From an uncultured Bacteroidales bacterium (GTDB lineage Bacteria; Bacteroidota; Bacteroidia; Bacteroidales; F082), in the NCBI GenBank assembly GCA_947166105.1, contig CAMVCZ010000024.1, forward strand, positions 1 to 45,352: a stretch of DNA of 45,352 nucleotides, read 5' to 3'. The stretch's first letter is position 1, and every line of letters begins with the position of its first letter. The translations under genes were made by a program, and so were the position numbers. The notes under the pieces are model-generated. The model did no database searches. It was not told the DNA's origin and saw nothing but the letters and a program-made list of their open reading frames with translations. Positions 9,901 through 18,328 of the stretch are shown one piece after another.

Positions 9901-10028
9901 GCCTGATGGAAAAGTCGGCCACGGATGATGCTTTTACTTTTGACATGAGTGGACTGCCAAGCGGTGTCTACATGGTGAAGGTGAGTACACATTCAGGCAC
10001 ATTCATGCAAAAGGTGATAAAAATGTAA
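6921..10028 (+). CDS. C10 family cysteine peptidase 1 (streptopain/interpain type) with T9SS tail
   Basis: 1035 residues. Residues 1-20 are a signal peptide; ~21-140 are the Spi-type inhibitory propeptide; ~150-385 are the C10 papain-fold protease. The catalytic Cys is C177 in GGCPTGCVATAMAQLMKYW and the His is H318 in SPDGGHAFICDGYD, followed by the FNWGWGG Trp motif, so the enzyme should be active. Downstream are an FN3-like domain, a module beginning CDWKVIM and containing GWDGG (about 473-580), further FN3-like repeats, and a T9SS tail (NLYPNPTNGQ, GVYMVKV). It is the longest of the four tandem copies, by about 170-280 residues, because of extra FN3-like repeats. Likely an exported proteinase made as a zymogen, as in Prevotella interpain A. 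The start at 6921 follows the promoter at 6875. Confidence 0.92.
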   Translation: MRRNILVILALMLGITTLQAKPVDMGRAQRLGLNFIQHKAQFSKNAVQSLDLAYTFRAENGMATAYAFNFDGGFVIVAADDVSSPIIGYSDQGNFDYSTAPDGLLFMLGEHSRGIEMMVNQGVATPNDILCRWKNLEAYGRLNPEKGTAVVGPLVQQRWDQGSPFNMYSPGGCPTGCVATAMAQLMKYWEWPVQGTGEHSYVAQGYGEQYANFGATTYEWDNMIDYYNNGAGTPEQKQAVATLMYHCGVAVNMMYEPDGSGAYSTDVPDAINSYFSYSEHATHIGRSGTYNDWIALLKTNIDQHIPLYYSGQSPDGGHAFICDGYDADDFFHFNWGWGGASNAFILIDGEHFDYTSSQAIIYDFIPNYVYNQMPKASENLSVSIDSDVSRIGHLSWTNPTETVTGEALTAIDKIIVKRNGFVIQEIENVQPGQAMTYDDEVPFFDQFEYTILAVSGNNYGRTTLTKAVFGPYCDWKVIMTSNSMQGWDGGGITVQNAAGSYIDFLTTTQATATIQTFQMALGNNNLYWTAPNSNINNISFKIRDAENQIVYQYEGPSSGLEAGILRTLNNSCGNENVCEAPYNLKATLDPENDRNIILTWDSDHEPEFGYCIYRDGFLFNMAHETRYVDENAEIGGYCYYITALCNGGETVPSNEYCATSGTGCEPPFDLDFSYTSNNRVQLDWTAPNSENITGYYVYRKTEETPFKRIKSVRTPSYKDNSAVAGTVYRYAVAAYYENIDCTSAYATDFYDSDKFYVEVDWSNVPKDLKAELNEEINVVGLSWRPAYQATSYEILRNGVKIIEIVMDETFYVDADLTLGETYCYQVIAHGEGFDEASNEVCIEMPEPPVLPCPAPYNLRYLYNHAPNDDDMIRLTWSINGEERWPDYFIMTVIDHLVGDTTNVTVSMEDNFLYQENINPNGMDKSYKIKAVYSDCESEYGLTADGIDYIRFSNLGVDENPLSAVNLYPNPTNGQLTVEAEGMTTVSVYNHIGQCLMEKSATDDAFTFDMSGLPSGVYMVKVSTHSGTFMQKVIKM

Positions 10029-10060
10029 ATTATTTATAATCAATCTAATATCAAACAATT

Positions 10061-12328
10061 ATGAGAAAAACTTTAACTTTGATGATGACTTTGGCCCTGT
10101 TTGTGGGTCAACTCATCGCTTCGCCCGTTGGCGTTGAGCAAGCCCGCCAACTTGGTTTGAAGTATGTGCAGAGCCATTCTGCCAAGCAAGTCGCCGACCT
10201 CACGCTTGCCTACACCGAAATGACCGAAAGCGGCAATCCCGCCGTTTACGTTTTCAATTTCGACGGCGGTTCAGTATTCGTCTCAGCCGACGATGTGGCC
10301 CGTCCCATCCTTGGCTTCACCGACGACAACTTTGACTTGGCCAATGTTCCTGACGGTTTGGCCTATTATCTGCGCTTCTATGCCCGCCAGATTGCCTTTG
10401 CCCAAGAGAACAACCTTGAACCCGAAAGGGAAGTGGCTTCGGAATGGGCGCATGTGGCCATCGACGGTTTCGAGAACGACAACCGCAGCACCCGAGGCGA
10501 CATTGCCCCGCTGATTACCACCAACTGGAATCAAGACTCTCCTTACAATGCTTACTGCCCGACGGGTCAAGGCGGCCCGGGCGGTCATGCATACGCCGGT
10601 TGCGTGGCTACGGCTATGTCGATGGTGATGAAGAAGTGGGATTGGCCCGACCACGGACAAGGCACGCACAGCTACACACCCGAGGGCTACGCTATGCAAA
10701 CCGTTGACTTTGAAAACACCAACTACCAATGGAGCAACATGCCCAACACCTGCAACAATTCAAATTATCAGGCTGTTGCCACTTTGATGTACCATTGCGG
10801 CGTGGCTGTCGATATGATGTACGGCCCAGGCTCATCAGGTGCTTATTCGCAGGATGTGCCCGATGCCATTCACAACTATTTCCGTTACACTGAACATGCA
10901 AGCCGTCTCGACCGCGATCTCTATTCCAAGACGGAATGGGAAAACATGCTCATCCGCAGCCTTGAATATGGCTTCCCGCTGTATTATTCGGGCAGCGACA
11001 CCGATGGCGGACATGCCTTTGTGTGCTGTGGCTATCGCGAGAGCGACCGCAAGTTCTACTTCAACTGGGGCTGGAGCGGCTTCAACAACAACTATTTCGC
11101 CGTCGATGCCCTGAATACCTATTCTGGTAGTTTCAACCAAGGCCAGGCCGCCATCTTCGACTTCATCCCTGACTACATCTATGACGCATTGCTTCCTGCC
11201 GTCGACAACTTCTCGGTGGAGGCCGAGAACGCCCACTCCAAGACGGGTGTCGTCAGATGGACCAATCCTACCACTAACCTCGCTGGCGAAACCATTGGGA
11301 ACATCGAGAAAGTCGTGCTGTTGCGCAATGGTGTTGAAATCTTCTCGCAAGAGAATGTCATCCCAGGCGAGGAAATGTCATTCGAGGACAATGTCGCCGA
11401 TTTCGACTGCTACTCCTATCGCCTTTACTACCTCTCCAACAACGTGAAGGGCCGCTTCTCTGACATTACCTTCCAATATGGCCCCACTTGCACATGGAAG
11501 GTTGTCGGACAAACCACCAACTTCCAAGGCTGGAACGGCGGCAAGATTCAGGTGAAGAATTCTTTTGGCACCGTGATGGAGGAAATCACCATGACGGGCT
11601 CGACACCTATCAGCCAGCAGTTGCGTATGCCCGAAGGCGATGTCACTTTCAGTTGGGTGGCTCCCTCAACGGCTGTCCAAAGCCTGACCATCAACATCAA
11701 GAACTCGGCCAATTCTTCCGTCTACACTTATACGGGCAACTCGAACCAGATTCCCGCCACGCTCTTTGCGGGCGACAACGACTGCGGCGGTTGCTTGCCT
11801 CCGACCAACTTCAATGGCGAGTACCAATGGACGAGCGAAGGCTTCGGCACTATGCTCACTTGGGACTATGACGACGAGCCGCAATCCTTCAAGGTGTATC
11901 GCAGCGAGGATGGTGTCGACTATGAAGAAATCGCCACCGTTGATAAGACCTTACGCGAGTATTTCGACATGGCGGATGCTGGCAACTATTATTATAAGGT
12001 GACTGCTTTCCGCAGCTATTGCGAATCGACACCCGCTTGGACCAACATCGAAACCGACTATGTTTATGTGGCCGTGACTTCGGTGAGCGAGAACGATGAG
12101 GAAGGCTTCAAGGTCTATCCCAACCCGGCCAATGCCCTGATGAGCGTGGAAGCCGAGGGACTTGAGCAAGTGACCATCCACAATGTGATGGGTCAGACCG
12201 TCTACATGCAGCATTGCAGCGAAAACGGCGTGGTCATCAGCACTTCCGACCTTGTTTCGGGTGTTTACACCATCAGCATCAAGGCCGCGCAAGGCACCGT
12301 TACGAAGCGTTTCACGGTCATGCACTGA
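10061..12328 (+). CDS. C10 family cysteine peptidase 2 with T9SS tail
   Basis: 755 residues: signal peptide ~1-20, Spi propeptide ~21-140, protease ~150-385. The catalytic Cys is C181 (YAGCVATAMSMVMKKW), the His is H318 (TDGGHAFVCCGY), and FNWGWSG follows. Then come an FN3-like domain, the shared module starting CTWKVVG with GWNGG, one FN3-like repeat and a T9SS tail (KVYPNPANA, GVYTISI). It is the shortest of the array. Only 32 bases separate it from the preceding gene and no TAnnTTTG element is visible there, so it is probably co-transcribed with C10 peptidase 1. A terminator follows it. Confidence 0.92.
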   Translation: MRKTLTLMMTLALFVGQLIASPVGVEQARQLGLKYVQSHSAKQVADLTLAYTEMTESGNPAVYVFNFDGGSVFVSADDVARPILGFTDDNFDLANVPDGLAYYLRFYARQIAFAQENNLEPEREVASEWAHVAIDGFENDNRSTRGDIAPLITTNWNQDSPYNAYCPTGQGGPGGHAYAGCVATAMSMVMKKWDWPDHGQGTHSYTPEGYAMQTVDFENTNYQWSNMPNTCNNSNYQAVATLMYHCGVAVDMMYGPGSSGAYSQDVPDAIHNYFRYTEHASRLDRDLYSKTEWENMLIRSLEYGFPLYYSGSDTDGGHAFVCCGYRESDRKFYFNWGWSGFNNNYFAVDALNTYSGSFNQGQAAIFDFIPDYIYDALLPAVDNFSVEAENAHSKTGVVRWTNPTTNLAGETIGNIEKVVLLRNGVEIFSQENVIPGEEMSFEDNVADFDCYSYRLYYLSNNVKGRFSDITFQYGPTCTWKVVGQTTNFQGWNGGKIQVKNSFGTVMEEITMTGSTPISQQLRMPEGDVTFSWVAPSTAVQSLTINIKNSANSSVYTYTGNSNQIPATLFAGDNDCGGCLPPTNFNGEYQWTSEGFGTMLTWDYDDEPQSFKVYRSEDGVDYEEIATVDKTLREYFDMADAGNYYYKVTAFRSYCESTPAWTNIETDYVYVAVTSVSENDEEGFKVYPNPANALMSVEAEGLEQVTIHNVMGQTVYMQHCSENGVVISTSDLVSGVYTISIKAAQGTVTKRFTVMH

Positions 12329-12356
12329 TGAATTTTTTGATAATCGACTAAAAATG

Positions 12357-12388
12357 AAAAGGAAACATGCCAAATGTTTCCTTTTTTT
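12357..12388 (+). terminator. Rho-independent terminator after C10 peptidase 2
   Basis: Stem AAAAGGAAACAT / ATGTTTCCTTTT with a five-base loop, running into a T tract. The next gene's promoter begins two bases later. Confidence 0.8.
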
Positions 12389-12389
12389 A

Positions 12390-12397
12390 TATATTTG
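12390..12397 (+). promoter_or_regulatory. Promoter -7 element (TATATTTG) of C10 peptidase 3
   Basis: TATATTTGCCGC directly follows the terminator T tract and lies 27 bases before the ATG at 12425. It argues against an in-frame ATG at 12374, which lies upstream of it. Confidence 0.7.
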
Positions 12398-12424
12398 CCG
12401 CTTCAATTCAAATTACATCTCACA

Positions 12425-14971
12425 ATGAAAAAACTCTTACTCTCTTTATTGGCTTTGTCGAGCATCATGCTTCAAGCTCGTCCCATCAATCAAGAAACAG
12501 CAAGAAACTTGGCGCAGTCGTTTGTGACGGCCAATTTCGCCATCACACGTCAAAGCACCGACTTGACCTTGGTGCATACGGCATTTTCCGACAGGGGAGA
12601 GGCCTGTTACTACATCTTCAATGTCGGTGAGACGGGTTTCGTCATCTTTGCTGCCGACGACCGCTATCGCCCCGTCATCGGCTATTCCGATGAGGGCAAC
12701 TTCGACATCAACGACATGGCTCCGGCCTTGGCCGATTACCTTGAAGGCATACGCCAAGGCGTAATGACGACCACGCAATCCCCAACGGCTCGCGTCTCGG
12801 TTGCCGCCGACTGGGACATGCTTGAAAAGTCAGGACGCATGGTTTCGCGTCATGGTGGGAAGGATGCCGAATACCTTGTGCAAACCAAGTGGAACCAGAA
12901 CTATCCTTACAATTATTATTGTCCTACAGCGACGGGCGGCCCGGGCGGACGCTGCTATGCGGGCTGTGTGGCTACGGCTGCCTCGCAAGTGATGAAGTAT
13001 TGGGACCACCCCAAGCAAGGAACGGGGTCATATTGCTATGTGCATAACACCTATGGCCAGCTTTGCGCTGACTTTGGCGCGACCACCTACGATTGGGACA
13101 ATATGCCGGTGTCTGTTTCCGCCTCCTCTTCGCAAACGTATATTCAGGCCATCGCTTTGTTGCAATATCATGTGGGCATTTCGGTGGACATGAATTACAG
13201 TCCGACGGGCAGCGGTGCGGTCACCAACACACTTACGGTGAAAATGCCGACCTATTTCCAGTACACCAATGCCATGACCGTCCACGAGCGCAAGGACTAT
13301 ACCCACGAGGGATATATGGAATTGCTGATTAACTCATTTGACATGAGATGGCCAGTGGTTCATGCTGGCGGCGGCCATGCCTACGTTTTTGATGGCTATG
13401 ACGACTACGACCAAATCCACATGAATTGGGGTTGGGGCGGCAGCAGCGATGGTTGGTTCAATGTGGACGAACACGGCTACACCGACGGACAACGCGGCAT
13501 CTTCAACTATGTGCCCGCCGAGGTTTATGCCGCCACGCCTAATGCACCCACCGATTTGACCGTGGTACCCATCGAGGATAACGCCCTTTCGGTGTCGGTT
13601 TCATGGAAGAATCCGTCCGTCACCTTGACCAATGACACTTTGGTAGCCGTCGACCAAATCGTGGTGACGCGAAACGGTCAGGTGATTTATTCCGAGGATA
13701 ATGTAACCCCTGGTGCCGAAATGGTTTTTGTCGATGAAACCATTCCTTATTTCGACAGCTTCGACTATGCCGTTTATGCCGTCACAGGCGGGCAGCGTGG
13801 CATTTCGGCTTTTGCCAAGAATGTGCTTGTGTTGCCTTCATGCAATTGGAAAATCATCATGCAAAGTTCTGGTTTCCAAGGTTGGAACGGGGGCTATGTT
13901 TCCCTGTATTCGGTCAATGGAAGGGAAATCCAACGCATGACAATCAACAATTCGATTCCGGCAACGTATGAATTTGCCGTGCCTGTTGGTCGCAGCAGCT
14001 TCGGGTGGACGGCACCGTCCAATAATGTGAGCAACATGTCAATGATTATCAAGGATTCGGAAGGCAATACGGTTTTCACTTATTCGGGTGAGTCTTCGGG
14101 GATGCAAGAAGGCATTTTCCTCAATGTCAATAACAGTTGTGGCCATGATCCAGTGTCGTATGTTCCTTACGATTTGAGGTCGGAAACTACAGAAGAAGGG
14201 GCTGTTCTCACTTGGCAGTCGGATGTTGATCCTGAATATGGCTTCAATATCTATCGCGACGACCAGTTGTACGGCATGGTGCATGAAGGCTCCGAGCGTT
14301 CTTTCCTCGATGAGAATTTCTCCAATGGCCATTGCTATACGGTGAGGGCTTTGGATGCCGGTGGCGAGACGGAAGAATCGAATGAGACATGCGCCTCGGC
14401 GGGCGACTGCATGGCCGCCAGCAACCTCGACTTTGAATACGTGGGCGACAATTACAGAATCAAACTTACATGGGAAAGGCCTGAAGCTGAAGGCCTTTCG
14501 GGGTATTACCTTTATAGGAAGCAAGGCGAGGACGGCACCTATACGAGAATCAAGCTGCTCAGCGCGTCGGCCACGAGTTACAAGGACAACACCGCCAACA
14601 CGGAAGGCTTCTATTATTACAGGCTCTATTCCTATTATGCCGCCACCGACTGCACCTCGGCTCCCGCTTCCATCAAGGGCGACCCGAACAAGTTCTCCCT
14701 GAAGGTCTATTATTCGCCGACCGAAGTGGAGGAAAACGAATCTGTAGCAGTCAACCTTTACCCGAATCCTGCCGACCAAAGTTTGAGAATCGAGGCAGAA
14801 GGCATGACCCAAGTGCAGGTTCGCAACATGCTTGGCCAATTGGTCTATCAGTCGAATTGTGGCTCCAACGCATTGGTTGTCAATGTTTCTGATTGGAGTG
14901 AGGGACTTTATACGGTGAGCATCGCCACGGCCTCTGGCAAGTTGACGCGCCGCGTGTCCATCATCCATTAA
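12425..14971 (+). CDS. C10 family cysteine peptidase 3 with T9SS tail
   Basis: 848 residues: signal peptide ~1-18 (KKLLLSLLALSSIMLQA), Spi propeptide ~19-140, protease ~150-380. Catalytic C181 lies in YAGCVATAASQVMKYW and H318 in AGGGHAYVFDGYD, followed by MNWGWGG. Downstream are an FN3-like domain, the shared module (CNWKIIM, GFQGWNGG), two FN3-like repeats and a T9SS tail (NLYPNPADQ, GLYTVSI). Closest to C10 peptidase 4, with near-identical stretches such as GYYLYRK and IKLLSASATSY, which points to recent duplication. A weak GGAGAA/TTCTCC hairpin at 14976-14995 follows but has no T tract after the stem. Confidence 0.92.
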   Translation: MKKLLLSLLALSSIMLQARPINQETARNLAQSFVTANFAITRQSTDLTLVHTAFSDRGEACYYIFNVGETGFVIFAADDRYRPVIGYSDEGNFDINDMAPALADYLEGIRQGVMTTTQSPTARVSVAADWDMLEKSGRMVSRHGGKDAEYLVQTKWNQNYPYNYYCPTATGGPGGRCYAGCVATAASQVMKYWDHPKQGTGSYCYVHNTYGQLCADFGATTYDWDNMPVSVSASSSQTYIQAIALLQYHVGISVDMNYSPTGSGAVTNTLTVKMPTYFQYTNAMTVHERKDYTHEGYMELLINSFDMRWPVVHAGGGHAYVFDGYDDYDQIHMNWGWGGSSDGWFNVDEHGYTDGQRGIFNYVPAEVYAATPNAPTDLTVVPIEDNALSVSVSWKNPSVTLTNDTLVAVDQIVVTRNGQVIYSEDNVTPGAEMVFVDETIPYFDSFDYAVYAVTGGQRGISAFAKNVLVLPSCNWKIIMQSSGFQGWNGGYVSLYSVNGREIQRMTINNSIPATYEFAVPVGRSSFGWTAPSNNVSNMSMIIKDSEGNTVFTYSGESSGMQEGIFLNVNNSCGHDPVSYVPYDLRSETTEEGAVLTWQSDVDPEYGFNIYRDDQLYGMVHEGSERSFLDENFSNGHCYTVRALDAGGETEESNETCASAGDCMAASNLDFEYVGDNYRIKLTWERPEAEGLSGYYLYRKQGEDGTYTRIKLLSASATSYKDNTANTEGFYYYRLYSYYAATDCTSAPASIKGDPNKFSLKVYYSPTEVEENESVAVNLYPNPADQSLRIEAEGMTQVQVRNMLGQLVYQSNCGSNALVVNVSDWSEGLYTVSIATASGKLTRRVSIIH

Positions 14972-15036
14972 AAAGGGAGAATTGGATTTTTCTCCTCAAA
15001 GAAAATATGTCAACCCTATATATTCAGGAATTTCTT

Positions 15037-15044
15037 TATATTTG
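15037..15044 (+). promoter_or_regulatory. Promoter -7 element (TATATTTG) of C10 peptidase 4
   Basis: TATATTTGCAGCC, 52 bases before the ATG at 15097. It is the third occurrence of the TATATTTGC core in the array. Confidence 0.7.
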
Positions 15045-15096
15045 CAGCCTTGAAAATCAAGTCAAGTAAAGTTATAATCTATCAAAATTCAACAAA

Positions 15097-17685
15097 ATGA
15101 AGAAGTATTTATTGAGTCTGCTTGCCGTGGTTCTCGGCATCGGTATGGCGCAAGCCCGTCCGGTCAGCCTGAGCCAGGCCAAGTATGTCGGACAGCAATT
15201 TGTCCAAGCCAATTTCGAGCAGTCGCGCCAGAGTGATGAACTCACTTTGGTCTACACGGGCACTTCCACCCGTGGCGAAGCCTGCTTCTATGTGTTCAAT
15301 GTCGGCGACAAGGGTTTCGTCATGGTTTCGGCTGACGATGCCTTCCGTCCTATCGTTGGTTTCTCCGATGAAGGCACTTTCGACGCACAAAACATCAACC
15401 GCGAATTAGCCTACATGTTAGAAGAGCTGATTGCCGGTCGCACTGGAAAGAACTATGGCCAAGCCGCCCCAATGGTCGCCGCCGAATGGGAACTCGTGAC
15501 CAACAGCGGCTCCCTGATTTCGCGCAATGGCGGTCGTGCCAGCACCTACCTCTGCCAAACCAAGTGGAATCAGGATTCTCCTTACAACTACTATTGCCCT
15601 GCCGGCAATGGCGGCCCTGGTGGTCGTGTCTATGCTGGCTGCGTGGCAACGGCCATGAGTCAGGTGATGAAGTTCTGGAACCATCCGCTTCAGGGACAAG
15701 GCAGCCACTCCTATTCTTACTATGTGCCTGGCACAGGTAGTGGTCCTTGGACTGCCAACTTTGGCGAGACCACTTACGAATGGGACAAGATGCCCAATTC
15801 CCTCACCAACAGCTCACCCCAAGATCAGATTGACGCTGTGGCCACTTTGATGTATCACTGCGCCGTTTCGGTCGACATGATGTGGGCTGTGGACGGTAGC
15901 GGTGCCTATTCGGGTGATGTGCCCAACCGCATTTCCCAGTATTTCCGCTATTCCAACCAAGCCGTTTACCATAATAGGGACAACTTCAGCTACGCCGATT
16001 GGACCGCCAAGTTGAAAGAGTCCTTCGACATGGGCTGGCCGCTTTATTATTCAGGACAAAGCCCTGACGGTGGTCACGCTTTCGTGTGCGACGGTTACAA
16101 CGACAACGACCTCTACCACTACAATTGGGGTTGGAGCGGCAGCGGCGACGGCTGGTTTGATTTCGACAACATCGACTACAACTCCAGCGACGGCGCCATT
16201 TTCAACTTCGTTCCTGATGAAATCTACAAAGGCACATCCAAGGCCCCGACCAATCTCACTGTGACTCCTGCCGCTAACAACGAACTGACGGCTACCGTCA
16301 CTTGGACCAATCCTTCCCAAACCTTGAACAACAACCCCTTGTCGTCCATCGACCAAATCGTTGTTTGCCGTGATGGTGTTGTCATTTACACTGAGGACAA
16401 TGTGACTCCCGGTGCCGCAATGACCTTCGTCGACAACAATGTTCCCCGTTTCGACACCTTCGTTTACACGGTTTATGCCGTCAACAATGGCAACCACGGC
16501 AAGATTGCCTATTCCGAAAAGGTTACTTTCGGTCCCTCATGCGCTTGGACGGTTCAAATCAGCCAAGCTGCCATGAACGGTTTCCGTGGCGCTATCATCC
16601 ATGTGTACAATGCTGCCGGAACTGAGTTTGCCCAAATCACCACTACCAATTCGAGCATCCAAGCCATCCCCGTTGATGTGCCTCTTGGCCGCGTTTCGTT
16701 TGGCTGGACGGCACAAACTTATGGTGCTGTTTTCGACATGGCTTTCAGCATCAAGGATTCGCAGAACAACGTGGTCTATACCTATTCAGGCTCGGCAGCC
16801 GATTTGGAAGAAGGCATCTTCTTCGAAGGCAATAACAATTGTGGCAACGAGACAGGCGTTGGTGTTCCTACCAATCTTGTCGCCCTCGTCGATGAAGAAA
16901 ACCCCAATAACATCCATGTTTCGTGGGACGCCATCGATGCTAACGGCTATGGCTACATCGTCTATCGCGACGGTTTGCTCCATCGCCTGATTCCAGAAGG
17001 CACTTCCTTCGTTGATGAAAATGCCCCGATGGGTGGTCACTGCTATGTGGCCAGCTATCTCTATGATGGTGGCGAAAACGGCCTTTATTCCAATGAGTCG
17101 TGCGCCACAGCTGGTGCTTGCTACGCTCCCACCAACCTCGATTTTGAGTACACTGGAAATGCCTACAAAATCAAGCTGAAGTGGGATAGACCCGATCCTA
17201 ACGAGGGACTTTCGGGCTATTATCTTTATAGGAAGAATGGCGAAGATGGTACTTACCAGAGAATCAAGTTGCTGAGTGCTTCAGCCACTTCTTACACTGA
17301 CAATTCGGCCAATCAGGAAGGCTTCTATTTCTACAAGCTCTATGCCTATTATTCTGATTTGGACTGCACCTCGGCTCCCGCCAATTGGATCCATGATGAC
17401 AACCAATTCTTCCTCAGGGTTTACTATTCCCCGACTGGTGTCAATGAGTTGGAAGCCAACCAGATTTCGGTGTTCCCGAATCCTACTGTGAGCCGTTTCA
17501 CCGTGGAAGGCGAAGCCCTCAACCATGTGACGGTCTTCAATACGGTAGGCCAGAAGGTCTATGACATGGATTGCGAAGGCGAATCTGTCGACATCGACTT
17601 GAGCCATGTCCAAACTGGTGTTTACATGGTGCGTGTGTCTACCGCCAACGGCGAAGTGACGAAACGAATCACTATCATCAGATAA
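15097..17685 (+). CDS. C10 family cysteine peptidase 4 with T9SS tail
   Basis: 862 residues: signal peptide ~1-20, Spi propeptide ~21-140, protease ~150-390. Catalytic C182 lies in YAGCVATAMSQVMKFW and H327 in SPDGGHAFVCDGYN, followed by YNWGWSG. Then an FN3-like domain, the shared module (CAWTVQI; here GFRGA replaces the GW-GG of the others), two FN3-like repeats closely matching C10 peptidase 3, and a T9SS tail (SVFPNPTVSR, GVYMVRV). It has its own promoter and a strong terminator, so it can be expressed alone. Like its neighbours it is probably autoprocessed outside the cell; the substrate is unknown. Confidence 0.92.
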   Translation: MKKYLLSLLAVVLGIGMAQARPVSLSQAKYVGQQFVQANFEQSRQSDELTLVYTGTSTRGEACFYVFNVGDKGFVMVSADDAFRPIVGFSDEGTFDAQNINRELAYMLEELIAGRTGKNYGQAAPMVAAEWELVTNSGSLISRNGGRASTYLCQTKWNQDSPYNYYCPAGNGGPGGRVYAGCVATAMSQVMKFWNHPLQGQGSHSYSYYVPGTGSGPWTANFGETTYEWDKMPNSLTNSSPQDQIDAVATLMYHCAVSVDMMWAVDGSGAYSGDVPNRISQYFRYSNQAVYHNRDNFSYADWTAKLKESFDMGWPLYYSGQSPDGGHAFVCDGYNDNDLYHYNWGWSGSGDGWFDFDNIDYNSSDGAIFNFVPDEIYKGTSKAPTNLTVTPAANNELTATVTWTNPSQTLNNNPLSSIDQIVVCRDGVVIYTEDNVTPGAAMTFVDNNVPRFDTFVYTVYAVNNGNHGKIAYSEKVTFGPSCAWTVQISQAAMNGFRGAIIHVYNAAGTEFAQITTTNSSIQAIPVDVPLGRVSFGWTAQTYGAVFDMAFSIKDSQNNVVYTYSGSAADLEEGIFFEGNNNCGNETGVGVPTNLVALVDEENPNNIHVSWDAIDANGYGYIVYRDGLLHRLIPEGTSFVDENAPMGGHCYVASYLYDGGENGLYSNESCATAGACYAPTNLDFEYTGNAYKIKLKWDRPDPNEGLSGYYLYRKNGEDGTYQRIKLLSASATSYTDNSANQEGFYFYKLYAYYSDLDCTSAPANWIHDDNQFFLRVYYSPTGVNELEANQISVFPNPTVSRFTVEGEALNHVTVFNTVGQKVYDMDCEGESVDIDLSHVQTGVYMVRVSTANGEVTKRITIIR

Positions 17686-17701
17686 TCGTTCCGTGACGAA
17701 C

Positions 17702-17740
17702 AAAAAACGGTTGCCTCAAACTCGGGGCAACCGTTTTTTT
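17702..17740. terminator. Bidirectional rho-independent terminator
   Basis: Stem AAAAAACGGTTGCC / GGCAACCGTTTTTT with a ten-base loop, A-rich on one side and T-rich on the other. It can serve both C10 peptidase 4 (plus) and folA (minus), which converge here. Confidence 0.88.
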
Positions 17741-17743
17741 GTT

Positions 17744-18241
17744 TCAGGATTGGGATCGTTCCCAAACCTCGAACCGATAGGAATAATCCACTTGTGGGTC
17801 GTCGTCAATCACTTCCAAATCCACCAAATCCCATTCATCGAAGTTGATGTAAGGAAAATAAGTGTCGGCCTCGAAACTCTTGCCTATGCGAGTGAGATAA
17901 AGACGGTCGGCAAGGGGCAAAAACTGCTCATACACCATGCCGCCGCCCATGATGAAGACCTCTTCCTCGTCTTTCACCATTTCCAAGGCTTTTTTGACGG
18001 AATCGGCGATTTCAAAGCCTTTGGGAGCGTTTTCCAATCGCGAACTCAGGATGATGTTGCGACGGTTGGGCAGGGCCTTTTGGTTGGGTAGAGAGAGGTA
18101 TGTCTTGTAACCCATGATGACCGTGTGTCCCGAGGTGATTTTCTTGAATTGCTTCAAGTCGCGCGAGTTGTGCCAGATGAGGTCGCCGTTTTTGCCGATG
18201 GCGCGGTTTTCGGCCATGGCTACTATGATGGATATTGTCAT
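17744..18241 (-). CDS. folA: Dihydrofolate reductase
   Basis: 165 residues, normal length. It reduces dihydrofolate to tetrahydrofolate with NADPH in the cytoplasm, regenerating the cofactor that ThyA oxidises. Motifs: ISIIVAMAENRAIGKNGDLIW at the start, the catalytic acid D28 in SRDLKQFK, HTVIMGYKTYLSL for NADPH binding, LPNRRNIILSS, and VFIMGGGMVYEQFL. Position 45 is Tyr where most family members have Arg (MGRKT). The start is set at MTISIIV; the 14-residue in-frame extension is encoded by a dispersed repeat. Last gene of the minus-strand thyA-folA group. Confidence 0.93.
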   Translation of the reverse strand: MTISIIVAMAENRAIGKNGDLIWHNSRDLKQFKKITSGHTVIMGYKTYLSLPNQKALPNRRNIILSSRLENAPKGFEIADSVKKALEMVKDEEEVFIMGGGMVYEQFLPLADRLYLTRIGKSFEADTYFPYINFDEWDLVDLEVIDDDPQVDYSYRFEVWERSQS

Positions 18242-18251
18242 ATTCTTTTTT

Positions 18252-18314
18252 TTGTTTGCCCCTAAGCTGCGCTTTGCTTGCATCGGGTTGTTTTTGTTTC
18301 GCCCTTGCAGGGCT
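18252..18314. repeat. Two-hairpin dispersed repeat, copy 1 (between folA and thyA)
   Basis: It shares the blocks TTGTTTGCCCC, CGGGTTGT and CGCCCTT-CAGGGCT, in that order, with the minus strand of 30024-30077; the spacers between blocks differ. GCCCTTGCAGGGC forms a small hairpin. It fills most of the folA-thyA gap. Confidence 0.75.
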
Positions 18315-18328
18315 TTGTTACACGTTCA

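Noticed and set aside
12374..12424. Upstream ATG extending C10 peptidase 3
   Set aside because: It lies in the terminator and upstream of the promoter -7 element; the Met at 12425 begins a standard signal peptide.
14976..14995. Terminator after C10 peptidase 3
   Set aside because: The GGAGAA/TTCTCC stem has its T run in the loop and stem, not after it, so it was not called as a terminator.
18242..18283. N-terminal extension of FolA by 14 residues
   Set aside because: It is encoded by the dispersed repeat; the family start MTISIIV fits exactly at 18241.
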